Shown: positions 19,903-27,949 of the stretch, piece by piece
Position numbering within the stretch: position 1 is the stretch's first letter
Layout of the letters: each line of letters opens with the position of its first letter
Source of the DNA: Bacteroidales bacterium
Lineage (GTDB): Bacteria > Bacteroidota > Bacteroidia > Bacteroidales > UBA932
Direction of reading: 5' to 3'
Length of the DNA: 64,000 nt
Assembly (NCBI GenBank): GCA_028707695.1
Contig: JAQWAL010000002.1
Coordinates: 62,001-126,000 of the forward strand
Position numbers and translations under genes: made by a program
The notes under the pieces: generated by a model
What the model was told of the DNA's origin: nothing
Databases searched by the model: none
What the model saw: the letters and a program-made list of their open reading frames with translations, nothing else

Positions 19903-20862
19903 TTACTCAAACAGAGAACCGACAAACTCCTTTTTGTCGAATAACTGCAAATCTTCTATCTTTTCTCCTACACCTATGAATTTCACAGGTATCCTGAACT
20001 GATCGGATATACCTATCACTACCCCGCCTTTTGCAGTCCCATCCAATTTTGTAACAGCCAAAGCTGTAACATCAGTTGCCTTGGTAAACTCCCTGGCTTG
20101 CAGGTAGGCATTCTGTCCTGTAGATCCATCCAGCACCAAAAGCACCTCATGCGGAGCATCTGGGATTACCTTACCCATTACATTGCGGATTTTGGTAAGT
20201 TCGTTCATAAGGTTCACCTTATTGTGCAACCTGCCTGCAGTATCTATCAACACTACATCTGCTCCTATGGATTTTGCGTTTGAGACTGCATCAAAAGCGA
20301 CCGAAGCCGGGTCTGCTCCCATTTTTTGCTTCACTATGGGAACGCCAGCCCTTTCACTCCAAACAACCAGCTGTTCTATCGCAGCTGCCCTGAAAGTATC
20401 GGCCGCTCCCAGCACAACACTTTTACCGGAATCCTTTAACCTTGCAGCCAATTTCCCTATTGTGGTTGTTTTTCCCACTCCGTTAACACCAACTACCATT
20501 ATGACATATGGTTTTTTGGAAAAATCGAATGGTTCCGGATTTACTCCATCATTATCCGATATATCCAACAACTCCTCTATCACACCCCTCAAGATGGAAT
20601 TGAGCTCCGCAGCATTCATGAACTTATCCTTTGCAACCCTCTCTTCCAGTTTGTCTATTATCCTGAGGGTGGTTTCAACTCCAATGTCAGAAGCAATCAA
20701 GGCCTCTTCTATGCTGTCAAGTGTAGAGTCATCTACCTTTGATTTACCGGCCACAGCTCTGGTCAGTTTATCAAAAATACCGCTCTTGGTCTTTTGCAGA
20801 CCCTCTTCCAATGCCCTCTTCTCTTCCTTTGATTTAGAGCCGAATAATCCAAATAGTGCCAT
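19903..20862 (-). CDS. ftsY: Signal recognition particle receptor FtsY
   Basis: 319 residues from ATG 20862 (MALFGLFGSKSKEEK); an upstream in-frame start adds 13 poorly conserved residues. Helical N domain (about 15-105), then SRP-type GTPase G domain: GVNGVGKTTTIGKLA (P-loop), DTFRAAA, DTAGRLHN, TKLDGTAKGG, and the closing GVGEKIEDLQLF. It lacks the long acidic A domain of E. coli FtsY. Docks ribosome-SRP complexes at the membrane for cotranslational insertion. Lies downstream of a terminator that separates it from the ribosomal protein genes, and 63 bp before pheT. Confidence 0.97.
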   Translation of the reverse strand: MALFGLFGSKSKEEKRALEEGLQKTKSGIFDKLTRAVAGKSKVDDSTLDSIEEALIASDIGVETTLRIIDKLEERVAKDKFMNAAELNSILRGVIEELLDISDNDGVNPEPFDFSKKPYVIMVVGVNGVGKTTTIGKLAARLKDSGKSVVLGAADTFRAAAIEQLVVWSERAGVPIVKQKMGADPASVAFDAVSNAKSIGADVVLIDTAGRLHNKVNLMNELTKIRNVMGKVIPDAPHEVLLVLDGSTGQNAYLQAREFTKATDVTALAVTKLDGTAKGGVVIGISDQFRIPVKFIGVGEKIEDLQLFDKKEFVGSLFE

Positions 20863-20931
20863 AAGAATAAAATTAACTGACGAAGATACAAATAATGCCA
20901 AACTCCGCCAAAACAGAGTAACCCTTTATGC

Positions 20932-20965
20932 AAAAAGGCCAGTACAAATTAATGTACCAGCCCTT
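20932..20965 (-). terminator. Intrinsic terminator of the rpmB-rpmG-DUF4295 operon
   Basis: Read on the minus strand, AGGGCTGGTACA pairs with TGTACTGGCCTT over a 6-nt loop, using two G-U pairs, and is followed by TTTTT. The two wobble pairs become A-C mismatches on the plus strand, so the element works leftward. It lies directly after the DUF4295 stop. Confidence 0.8.
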
Positions 20966-20983
20966 TAATCCTATTATTACAGC

Positions 20984-21145
20984 TTACTTCTTAGCGAAGA
21001 AATCTTTCACTCCGTCAACCGGAATCATTTCTTCCTTGAAAGAGTAAGAACCGCTACGGTCAGAACGATCCATACGGATACATTTCACTTTTGTCCTGCT
21101 TGAGCCTCTTACCCCACTAAAGGTAGCAACTACTTTCTTTGCCAT
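20984..21145 (-). CDS. DUF4295 family small protein
   Basis: 53 residues: begins MAKKVVATFSG, contains SYSFKEEMIPVDGVK and ends DFFAKK. It matches DUF4295, a basic protein of about 50 residues found in Bacteroidota and consistently located beside rpmG. That position suggests a ribosome-associated protein, but no function is established. 22 bp downstream of rpmG and followed by the operon terminator. Confidence 0.88.
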   Translation of the reverse strand: MAKKVVATFSGVRGSSRTKVKCIRMDRSDRSGSYSFKEEMIPVDGVKDFFAKK

Positions 21146-21167
21146 TTTATTTCGTTTTTAATTATTC

Positions 21168-21350
21168 TTATTTGATCTCGCGATGAAGGGTTACCTTCTT
21201 GAGATATGGGTTGTATTTTTTACGCTCCAGGCGCTGGGTAGTATTTTTCTTGTTCTTGGTAGTTATATACCTGGACATTCCCGGAACACCACTTTCCCTT
21301 TGTTCGGTGCACTCCAGTATAACCTGTACCCTGTTACCTTTCTTTGCCAT
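21168..21350 (-). CDS. rpmG: 50S ribosomal protein L33
   Basis: 60 residues: [17 protein letters not shown] start and a lysine-rich [14 protein letters not shown] end. Bacterial L33 of the type without a complete zinc ribbon (a single Cys). Lies 13 bp downstream of rpmB; the rpmB-rpmG pair is the standard bacterial order, here with DUF4295 as third gene. Confidence 0.96.
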   Translation of the reverse strand: MAKKGNRVQVILECTEQRESGVPGMSRYITTKNKKNTTQRLERKKYNPYLKKVTLHREIK

Positions 21351-21363
21351 ATTGTGTAATGTA

Positions 21364-21606
21364 TTAAATCACGTTAACTAAACCTTTGGCCTTGGATTCT
21401 TTCAAAACTGCATTAAGGCCTTTCTTATTGATTGTGCGCATCCCTGCGGCAGAAACCTTAAGGTTTATGAACCTTTGTTCCTCTTCAAGCCAAAAACGTT
21501 TGTTTTGCAAATTTGGTGCAAATTCACGTTTGGTCCTGCGCTTAGAGTGAGAAACATTGTTCCCAATCATTCTTTTCTTTCCTGTAACTTGACAAACTCG
21601 TGCCAT
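21364..21606 (-). CDS. rpmB: 50S ribosomal protein L28
   Basis: 80 residues with the L28 signature start [11 protein letters not shown] and [19 protein letters not shown]. The first gene of the rpmB-rpmG-DUF4295 transcript. The candidate promoter lies 37 bp upstream of its ATG. Confidence 0.97.
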   Translation of the reverse strand: MARVCQVTGKKRMIGNNVSHSKRRTKREFAPNLQNKRFWLEEEQRFINLKVSAAGMRTINKKGLNAVLKESKAKGLVNVI

Positions 21607-21642
21607 TTTATATCGTAGAATTTAATATTTTTTCAAGGGTTG

Positions 21643-21675
21643 CAAATATCGTGAATTTTTTTTTCTTATCCAAAA
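21643..21675 (-). promoter_or_regulatory. Predicted promoter of rpmB operon
   Basis: On the minus strand TTTTG, a 20-bp spacer, then GATATTTG. This is one mismatch from the Bacteroidota consensus TTTG-N19-21-TAnnTTTG, at a suitable distance from rpmB. Confidence 0.5.
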
Positions 21676-21678
21676 TAT

Positions 21679-23034
21679 TTACACAAATTTAAAAATCCTT
21701 TTCCATCTTATACTCTTTGGAAAAGCTTTGAACTGATTCTTAGAGAACCAAATCACTGAAGGAGATCCAACAACATGTGATTCAGGAACAAACCCCCAAT
21801 AACGGGAATCCAGTGAATTATGCCTGTTGTCTCCCAGCATAAAATAATAGTCCATTTCAAATGTATAGCTTGCAGCCTCAGCTCCATTTATGAAGATCAC
21901 ACCATCCTTTACATAAAGGTCATTCCCTTCGTAAGACTCGATTATCCTTTGGTACAAAGGTAGATTGTCCAAAGAGAGGGCTACAGTAGCCCCTTTGGCC
22001 GGAATCCACAATGGCCCAAAGTTATCCCTTGTCCACTTGAAAGAAGAAGCATCTGTAAAAGGGAACAACATCAGTTTGAAATCTGGAAAATCTGGAGGAT
22101 AAACATCTATGTTTTGCCTGATTTCCACTATATTTCCTAACTTTGCCAACTCCTCTGCCTCACTCTCATTAAGAGGAAACGAAGTATAACCTGGTAAAGA
22201 GGAGTCGTAGTAGAGCTCTTCCTGATTCAGCCCCATTTGGTCTAGAATCTTCACATTCAACGGTGTACCGTTGGTAATCACGGTAAAAGTGTTTTGTATT
22301 CCCGGATATGCCTTTTGAGGCATTCCGTTTACATGCACCTTCCCGTTGATAATCTGGAGCGTATCGCCAGCAACGGCTACGCATCTTTTAACATAATTGT
22401 CCTTTTTGTCATCCGGTCTCACCACAATAGGACCATACATCCTTATTGTCTGTTCCCTTCCGTGAATCCTGGAGTGAGTGTAGTAATCCTCGGTTGGAAT
22501 CTGCGTTAAGACAGTATCCCCGTGAGGAAAATTAAATACTACAATATCATCCCTTTTCACAGATGAAAAACCAGCCAATCTTCTGTATGGATTTTGTATC
22601 CATGTGAGATAGGATTCTCCCCCGGTAATTGGCAAAACATTATGTACAAGCGGAAATGAAAGTGGTGTCTGGGATACCTTTGGCCCGTATTTAAGTTTGC
22701 TTACAAACAGGTAATCACCTGTCATAAGCGTCCTTTCCATAGAGGAGGTCGGTATCATGTAAGCTTCAAAAAAGAATGCTTTTATAAATGTGGAGACTAC
22801 CAATGCAAAAACTATTGCATCCAACCACTCCAACCAAACATTTTTCTTTTCCCCTTCTTTGTAATGCTTTTTCCAAAAGGCCCACTTTACCTTGCGGGTA
22901 ATGAAGAGGTCAAAGATAACTAACAGCCCTGTCAGGAGCCACCAATTACCAAACCATACTACCCATAGTAGATACAAAAGAGCCCAGATCCCAAACCTGA
23001 ACCATTTGTTGCCTTTTGAAGGGAGGAATTTCAA
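21679..23034 (-). CDS. lepB: Signal peptidase I
   Basis: 451 residues; three hydrophobic N-terminal segments, then the S26 catalytic region. The Ser box YMIPTSSMERTLMTGD, box C RDDIVVFNFP, the Lys box YVKRCVAVAGDTL and box E GDNRHNSLDSRYWG are present. An insert of about 150 residues lies between the Lys box and box E, typical of Bacteroidota LepB. It removes signal peptides at the outer face of the inner membrane. The only plausible start is TTG at 23034: the in-frame stop of rplT is 6 bp upstream and the first ATG is far inside the catalytic region. It is the last gene of the thrS-infC-rpmI-rplT block. Confidence 0.94.
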   Translation of the reverse strand: MKFLPSKGNKWFRFGIWALLYLLWVVWFGNWWLLTGLLVIFDLFITRKVKWAFWKKHYKEGEKKNVWLEWLDAIVFALVVSTFIKAFFFEAYMIPTSSMERTLMTGDYLFVSKLKYGPKVSQTPLSFPLVHNVLPITGGESYLTWIQNPYRRLAGFSSVKRDDIVVFNFPHGDTVLTQIPTEDYYTHSRIHGREQTIRMYGPIVVRPDDKKDNYVKRCVAVAGDTLQIINGKVHVNGMPQKAYPGIQNTFTVITNGTPLNVKILDQMGLNQEELYYDSSLPGYTSFPLNESEAEELAKLGNIVEIRQNIDVYPPDFPDFKLMLFPFTDASSFKWTRDNFGPLWIPAKGATVALSLDNLPLYQRIIESYEGNDLYVKDGVIFINGAEAASYTFEMDYYFMLGDNRHNSLDSRYWGFVPESHVVGSPSVIWFSKNQFKAFPKSIRWKRIFKFV

Positions 23035-23040
23035 TATGAA

Positions 23041-23385
23041 CTATTTTACAGAGTTAATGATTGCTTCAAACGCTTGCGGGTTGTTCATTGCAAGATCTGC
23101 AAGCACCTTACGGTTCAGGCCTACGTTGTTCTTTGCAAGTTTACCTATGAACTGTGAATAGTTCATTCCATGCTGTCTGGCTGCAGCGTTGATCCTTTGA
23201 ATCCACAATGCACGGAAAGCACGTTTTTTGTTTTTACGGTCGCGGTAAGCATAAGTGAGACCTTTTTCGTAGGTATTCTTAGCTACAGTCCAAACGTTTG
23301 CACGAGCCAGAAAATTACCGCGTGTTAGTTTTAAAATTTTTTTACGGCGGGCTCTTGAAGCCACCGAGTTTACCGATCTTGGCAT
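23041..23385 (-). CDS. rplT: 50S ribosomal protein L20
   Basis: 114 residues. Typical start [20 protein letters not shown], then [22 protein letters not shown] and [25 protein letters not shown]-type L20 core. L20 is needed for early 50S assembly and, in E. coli and B. subtilis, represses its own operon through mRNA structure. A hairpin in the 87-nt gap from rpmI could serve this purpose here. Confidence 0.97.
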   Translation of the reverse strand: MPRSVNSVASRARRKKILKLTRGNFLARANVWTVAKNTYEKGLTYAYRDRKNKKRAFRALWIQRINAAARQHGMNYSQFIGKLAKNNVGLNRKVLADLAMNNPQAFEAIINSVK

Positions 23386-23406
23386 ACTACACTAATTGGG
23401 TTTTAA

Positions 23407-23454
23407 GAATGTCAGCGCTCTCCTCTTATGAGAAACTTTTCCTGCTAAACATTC
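23407..23454 (-). promoter_or_regulatory. Hairpin between rpmI and rplT, possible L20 leader element
   Basis: Transcribed leftward, GAATGT (minus strand of 23449-23454) pairs with ACATTC (minus strand of 23407-23412). Inside it AGC pairs with GCT and a small TCTC/GAGA stem caps it. There is no long U tract, so it is not a typical terminator. L20 autoregulation by mRNA structure is known in other phyla; applying it here is inference. Confidence 0.35.
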
Positions 23455-23472
23455 AGGTTAATAATAATTTGA

Positions 23473-23667
23473 TTAAGCTACCAACAAAGCTTTGATTCTT
23501 TTCTCGTCAACATCGGAAACCAAAGCAGAGTAAGTAAGATTTCTCTTTTGCTTAATGGTTTTCTTTGTCAGAATGTGGCTTTTGTAGGCGTGCTTTCTTT
23601 TCACTTTACCTGATCCGGTAAGCTGGAAACGCTTTTTCGCACCGGAATTGGTCTTAATCTTTGGCAT
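23473..23667 (-). CDS. rpmI: 50S ribosomal protein L35
   Basis: 64 residues: [21 protein letters not shown] start, [15 protein letters not shown] core. A complete L35. It lies 24 bp downstream of infC in the usual infC-rpmI-rplT order. Confidence 0.97.
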   Translation of the reverse strand: MPKIKTNSGAKKRFQLTGSGKVKRKHAYKSHILTKKTIKQKRNLTYSALVSDVDEKRIKALLVA

Positions 23668-23691
23668 TTTTATTACTTGTTTTAATTAAGA

Positions 23692-24312
23692 TTATTTCTT
23701 TTTTACCGGAGATAACATCATTATCATCCGTTTTCCTTCTAATTTTGGCATTTGTTCTGCTTTGCCATATTCATCCAGTTCGTAAGCAAACCTTAAAAGA
23801 AGTTTCTCTCCTTGGTCTGCAAACAATATTGAACGTCCTTTGAAAAACACAAAAGCCTTTACTTTGGAACCCTCTTCCAAAAAAGATTTTGCATGTTTGA
23901 GTTTAAACTGGAAATCATGTTCATCGGTATTAGGACCAAACCGAATCTCTTTAATAACAACTTTTTGAGTGTTTGCCTTGATCTCTTTTGCCTTCTTCTT
24001 CTGTTGGTAAATGAACTTTTGATAGTCAATTATCTTGCAAACAGGCGGATCGGCATTGGGAGAAATCTCCACCAAGTCAAGCTCCATCGCCTCTGCCATC
24101 TTAATTGCCTCTAAAGTGGAAAATATCCCGGGATTAGGCACATTATCCCCCACAAGCCTAACGTTAGGGACGGTAATGTTGTTGTTAATCCTTGGTCCAT
24201 CCTCAACTCTCCTATTAGACATGTTTCTCCTGTCTCTATTCCTGTTAACTGAAGATGAGCTATTTGTCTTCTTGACAAATCCTCCGGGGCGAGGTTTAAA
24301 TGGTGTAGCGAT
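23692..24312 (-). CDS. infC: Translation initiation factor IF-3
   Basis: IF-3 N-domain ([16 protein letters not shown]... [18 protein letters not shown]), linker helix with QKKKAKEIK, and C-domain ([35 protein letters not shown]). The first in-frame ATG (24222) gives 176 residues, but the frame stays open upstream with a basic extension ([14 protein letters not shown]...). An AGGAGG lies 8 nt before an ATC codon at 24310-24312, and an in-frame TAA lies between them. I therefore place the start at ATC (206 residues). Non-AUG starts are a known autoregulatory feature of infC (AUU in E. coli). Product certain, start probable. Confidence 0.93.
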   Translation of the reverse strand: MATPFKPRPGGFVKKTNSSSSVNRNRDRRNMSNRRVEDGPRINNNITVPNVRLVGDNVPNPGIFSTLEAIKMAEAMELDLVEISPNADPPVCKIIDYQKFIYQQKKKAKEIKANTQKVVIKEIRFGPNTDEHDFQFKLKHAKSFLEEGSKVKAFVFFKGRSILFADQGEKLLLRFAYELDEYGKAEQMPKLEGKRMIMMLSPVKKK

Positions 24313-24326
24313 AAGTTATTCCTCCT
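24310..24326 (-). promoter_or_regulatory. Strong Shine-Dalgarno and probable AUC start of infC
   Basis: Minus strand: AGGAGG (24321-24326), 8 nt spacer, ATC (24310-24312). Strong Shine-Dalgarno sequences are scarce elsewhere in this window. A perfect one placed in front of a rare start codon is what an IF-3 feedback switch would need. Confidence 0.6.
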
Positions 24327-24335
24327 AAATTTTAG

Positions 24336-26273
24336 TTAATAATTAATTTGTTCTTTAATCTCTTTTTCAATCATAGACGCAAACTCTGCAGCACTCATTT
24401 GTCCTTTGTCTCCATCTCCCTGCTTCCTTACAGATATGGTATCTGTATCCATCTCTTTTTCACCAACAATAAGGAGGAATGGAACCCTCTTCAGCTCATT
24501 CTCCCTGATTTTCTTGCCTATAGTCTCGTTACGATCGTCAATTGAGGCGCGAATATCGTTATTATTGAGGAATTCTACAACTTTTTTTGCGTATTCGTTG
24601 AATTTTTCACTGATTGGAAGGACAACTGCTTGCTCTGGAGTAAGCCATAACGGGAACTTCCCGCCGGTGTGTTCTATCAGGACTGCCACAAACCTCTCCA
24701 TCGATCCAAATGGAGCACGGTGTATCATTACCGGCCTGTGTTTTTTGTCATCAGCCCCTACATATTCCAGCTCAAATCTCTCTGGCAGGTTATAATCGAC
24801 TTGTATGGTACCCAATTGCCATTTACGACCAATTGCGTCTTTTACCATAAAATCCAATTTTGGACCATAAAAAGCAGCTTCTCCCAACTCTACAACTGTT
24901 TCCAGCCCCTTTTCCCGGGCTGCCTCAATAATCGCCTTTTCTGCTTTTTCCCAATTGTCGTCAGAACCAATATACTTCTCCTTGTTGTTGGGATCCCTTA
25001 GCGAAATCTGTGCTGTGTAATCTTTAAAATCAAGGGTTCTGAAAATATACAACACAATATCTATTACCTTTATGAACTCCTCTTTCAGTTGGTCCGGGCG
25101 GCAAAAAATATGAGCATCATCCTGTGTAAACCCTCTTACCCTTGTAAGACCATGTAGTTCGCCACTTTGTTCGTAGCGATAAACTGTACCAAACTCTGCA
25201 AGCCTCAAAGGCATATCCTTGTATGACCTTGGTTTTGTCTTGTATATTTCACAATGGTGCGGGCAATTCATTGGTTTTAACAGAAATTCCTCACCCTCTT
25301 GTGGAGTGTGTATTGGCTGGAACGAATCCTTACCATATTTTGCATAGTGGCCAGAAGTCACATAAAGCTCCTTTTGACCAATATGAGGCGTCATCACAGG
25401 AAGGTAGCCATGTCTTTTTTGTACTACCTTGAGAAAATTTTCCAACCTTTCCCTCAACATGGCTCCTTTAGGCAGCCATAAAGGAAGGCCCTGCCCCACC
25501 CTTTGTGAAAACGCAAACAATTCCAACTCTTTGCCAATCTTACGGTGGTCTCTCTTTTTGGCCTCTTCCAACATTACCAGGTATTCATCCAGTAATTTCT
25601 TTTGAGGGAATGTAACACCATATATACGGGTCAGCATCTTGTTTTTCTCATTGCCCCTCCAGTATGCGCCTGCAATTGAGGTAAGTTTCACAGCCTTTAT
25701 CACAGAAGTATCAGATAAATGCGGACCTCTGCAAAGATCGGTAAAGGAACCGTTGGTATAAAAAGAGATGGTACCATCTTCAAGGTCATCAATCAATTCA
25801 CATTTATACTCATCACCTTTTGCCTTGTATGTTTCCAATGCCTCTTGCTTGCTCACCTCTCTCCTCACAAAAGATTGCTTCTCCCTTGCAAGCTCCAGCA
25901 TTTTCTCTTCAATTTTCTTAAGGTCAGATTCGGTTATCTGTCTCTCCCCGGTATCCACGTCATAATAAAACCCAACCTCAATGGAGGGTCCTATCCCAAA
26001 CTTTATCCCTGGGAACAACTGCTCCAAAGCCTCGGCCATAAGGTGGGAAGATGAGTGCCAAAAAGTGCTTTTTGCCTCTTGGTCCTCCCATTTGTGGAGT
26101 TTCAAAGTGGCATTTTCTTTGATTGGTCGCGTTATTTCTACAATATTGGAATTAACCGTAGCAGCCAATATGTCAGAGGCTAACCTAGGGCTTATTGAAC
26201 TTGCAATTTCGTGAGGGGTAACCCCCTCCTGGTATTTACGGACGCTTCCGTCCGGAAAAGTAATCTCTATCAT
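24336..26273 (-). CDS. thrS: Threonyl-tRNA synthetase
   Basis: 645 residues. TGS domain (1-62), HxxxH editing domain ([13 protein letters not shown] near 73; late Cys-containing DLCRGPHL), class II catalytic core (about 245-535; zinc ligand in [12 protein letters not shown], motif 2 [26 protein letters not shown], motif 3 [13 protein letters not shown]) and anticodon domain (540-645). Heads the thrS-infC-rpmI-rplT block, the order known from E. coli. I found no T-box or tRNA-like operator upstream. A TAACTTTG box (minus, 26300-26307) may be its -7 element. Confidence 0.97.
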   Translation of the reverse strand: MIEITFPDGSVRKYQEGVTPHEIASSISPRLASDILAATVNSNIVEITRPIKENATLKLHKWEDQEAKSTFWHSSSHLMAEALEQLFPGIKFGIGPSIEVGFYYDVDTGERQITESDLKKIEEKMLELAREKQSFVRREVSKQEALETYKAKGDEYKCELIDDLEDGTISFYTNGSFTDLCRGPHLSDTSVIKAVKLTSIAGAYWRGNEKNKMLTRIYGVTFPQKKLLDEYLVMLEEAKKRDHRKIGKELELFAFSQRVGQGLPLWLPKGAMLRERLENFLKVVQKRHGYLPVMTPHIGQKELYVTSGHYAKYGKDSFQPIHTPQEGEEFLLKPMNCPHHCEIYKTKPRSYKDMPLRLAEFGTVYRYEQSGELHGLTRVRGFTQDDAHIFCRPDQLKEEFIKVIDIVLYIFRTLDFKDYTAQISLRDPNNKEKYIGSDDNWEKAEKAIIEAAREKGLETVVELGEAAFYGPKLDFMVKDAIGRKWQLGTIQVDYNLPERFELEYVGADDKKHRPVMIHRAPFGSMERFVAVLIEHTGGKFPLWLTPEQAVVLPISEKFNEYAKKVVEFLNNNDIRASIDDRNETIGKKIRENELKRVPFLLIVGEKEMDTDTISVRKQGDGDKGQMSAAEFASMIEKEIKEQINY

Positions 26274-26333
26274 ATATTACGTCATTTCTAATCAACTCAC
26301 AAAGTTAATTATAATTTATAAAATATCTAAATT

Positions 26334-26363
26334 TTGTACCAAATCATATTTTATCTAAATTTG
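26334..26363 (+). promoter_or_regulatory. Predicted promoter of the DUF4199-GT2 operon
   Basis: TTG (26334-26336, within TTTTG), a 19-bp spacer, then TAAATTTG (26356-26363): an exact fit to the Bacteroidota vegetative promoter. The ATG follows 42 bp downstream. Confidence 0.65.
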
Positions 26364-26405
26364 GAAAATATTATCATCACAACTAATCCTGAAATTTAAA
26401 CAATT

Positions 26406-26921
26406 ATGCAAAGCAAATGGACAACAGCAGCAACAGGTGGGCTATTGCTGGCTTTGGTAACAATCATCGTTACCCTCATCCAAACAGTCCTCCAACCGGG
26501 GACTGCCATAAACATCATCCTTTGGCTGGTAAAATTCGTTGGAAGCATCTGGCTTCTGTTTTATTTTGTCAAAGAGTACTCCAAACAACATGAGTTTTTC
26601 TCGTATGGCAACGGCTTCCGTTACGGGGTTTTGGTTGCATTCTTCTCATCCCTAATTTGTGCCTGCTATATGTTCCTTCACTACGCTGTTATCTTCCCGG
26701 ACATGGTTGCAGAGCAAATGTCAACCGCAATGGAGATGGTGGCCGCCTCCAACCCTGATGCTGTAGACACAATTGCAAAGGTAGAAGGAATACTGCCACA
26801 ACTGATATTTGCCTTTTCCTTGGTATACTACACAATATTTGGCGCAATTGCTTCTGCAATAATTGCGAACTACACAAAAAAAACGACACCCTTTTCACAG
26901 GAAGGTGGTGAAACTGCATAA
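26406..26921 (+). CDS. DUF4199 family membrane protein
   Basis: 171 residues with four predicted membrane helices (about 8-28, 34-57, 74-97, 138-160) and a short polar tail. The arrangement, with FFSYGNGFRYGVLVAFFSSL in the middle, matches DUF4199, common in Bacteroidota and often placed next to a GT2 glycosyltransferase as it is here (15-bp gap). Its function is unknown; it may partner the glycosyltransferase in the membrane. Confidence 0.8.
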   Translation: MQSKWTTAATGGLLLALVTIIVTLIQTVLQPGTAINIILWLVKFVGSIWLLFYFVKEYSKQHEFFSYGNGFRYGVLVAFFSSLICACYMFLHYAVIFPDMVAEQMSTAMEMVAASNPDAVDTIAKVEGILPQLIFAFSLVYYTIFGAIASAIIANYTKKTTPFSQEGGETA

Positions 26922-26936
26922 ACATATTTACAAAAA

Positions 26937-27884
26937 ATGGATCTGTCAATTGTAATATCCCTTTTGAACGAAGAAGAGTCCCTCAAAGAACTGATTCCGT
27001 GGATAGACCGCTCTGTCAGGGATCATGGCTTTGAATACGAAGTAATATTGGTGGATGATGGAAGTACAGACAGCTCCTGGGAGGTGATAGAACACCTTGC
27101 TGCAGATTACCCCTTAAAAGGAATAAGTTTCAGAAGGAACTACGGAAAATCTGCAGCTTTGTACTGTGGTTTTGAAGCAGCTCAGGGAGATATTGTAATC
27201 ACCATGGATGCCGACCTTCAGGATAGTCCGGAAGAGATTCCTCATTTGGTAAAAATGATCAAAGAGCAGGACTACGACCTTGTTTCAGGGTGGAAAAAGA
27301 AAAGACATGACAGTTTCTTCGGAAAAAATCTTCCGTCCAAGATTTACAATGCTACTGCACGTAAGGTGACAGGAATAAAACTACACGATATGAACTGTGG
27401 TTTGAAAGCATATCGCAAAGAGGTTGTGAAGAATATAGAGGTTTACGGAGAAATGCACAGGTATATACCTTACCTTTGCAAAAACGCCGGGTTCACAAAA
27501 ATAGGTGAAAAGGCGGTCAAACACCAACCCCGTAAATTCGGGAAAAGCAAATTTGGAATGAACCGCTTTGTAAATGGTTTCCTGGATTTGCTTTCACTAT
27601 GGTTTCTCTCCCGCTTTGGAAAAAAACCGATGCATTTTTTCGGTCTTATAGGTTCAATGACATTTATTATTGGAGCCATTATTTCTGTTTACCTCATTGT
27701 ACAAAAGATAACGACTCAAGCCAAGGGACTTCCATTCAGGCAAGTAACAGACCAACCGCTCTTTTACATATCACTGGTTGCGCTCATTATAGGTATGCAG
27801 CTCTTTTTATCTGGCTTCCTTGCAGAACTTGTAAGCCGAAATAGCAGTGAAAGAAATATTTACAAAATCAAAAAAAAATTTTAG
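26937..27884 (+). CDS. Family 2 glycosyltransferase, polyprenyl-phosphate sugar synthase type
   Basis: 315 residues. GT-A fold GT2 domain (1-230): VDDGSTDSS, FRRNYGKSAALYCGF, the metal-binding TMDADLQDSP and the acceptor-side GLKAYRKEV. Two C-terminal membrane helices (about 232-258 and 275-300). This layout is that of dolichol/undecaprenyl-phosphate sugar transferases such as GtrB/DPM1-like enzymes, which load a sugar on a polyprenyl phosphate at the inner face of the membrane. The sugar cannot be told. Second gene of a two-gene unit. Confidence 0.88.
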   Translation: MDLSIVISLLNEEESLKELIPWIDRSVRDHGFEYEVILVDDGSTDSSWEVIEHLAADYPLKGISFRRNYGKSAALYCGFEAAQGDIVITMDADLQDSPEEIPHLVKMIKEQDYDLVSGWKKKRHDSFFGKNLPSKIYNATARKVTGIKLHDMNCGLKAYRKEVVKNIEVYGEMHRYIPYLCKNAGFTKIGEKAVKHQPRKFGKSKFGMNRFVNGFLDLLSLWFLSRFGKKPMHFFGLIGSMTFIIGAIISVYLIVQKITTQAKGLPFRQVTDQPLFYISLVALIIGMQLFLSGFLAELVSRNSSERNIYKIKKKF

Positions 27885-27949
27885 AATTTACTTTTTAGTC
27901 CCGTTTTTTTTTATACTTTTGATAATCTTTTCATGTAACAAACTACTAT

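Noticed and set aside
26274-26405. T-box or tRNA-like operator upstream of thrS
   Set aside because: Only 132 bp shared with a divergent gene, no specifier or antiterminator structure, and T-boxes are not expected in Bacteroidota.
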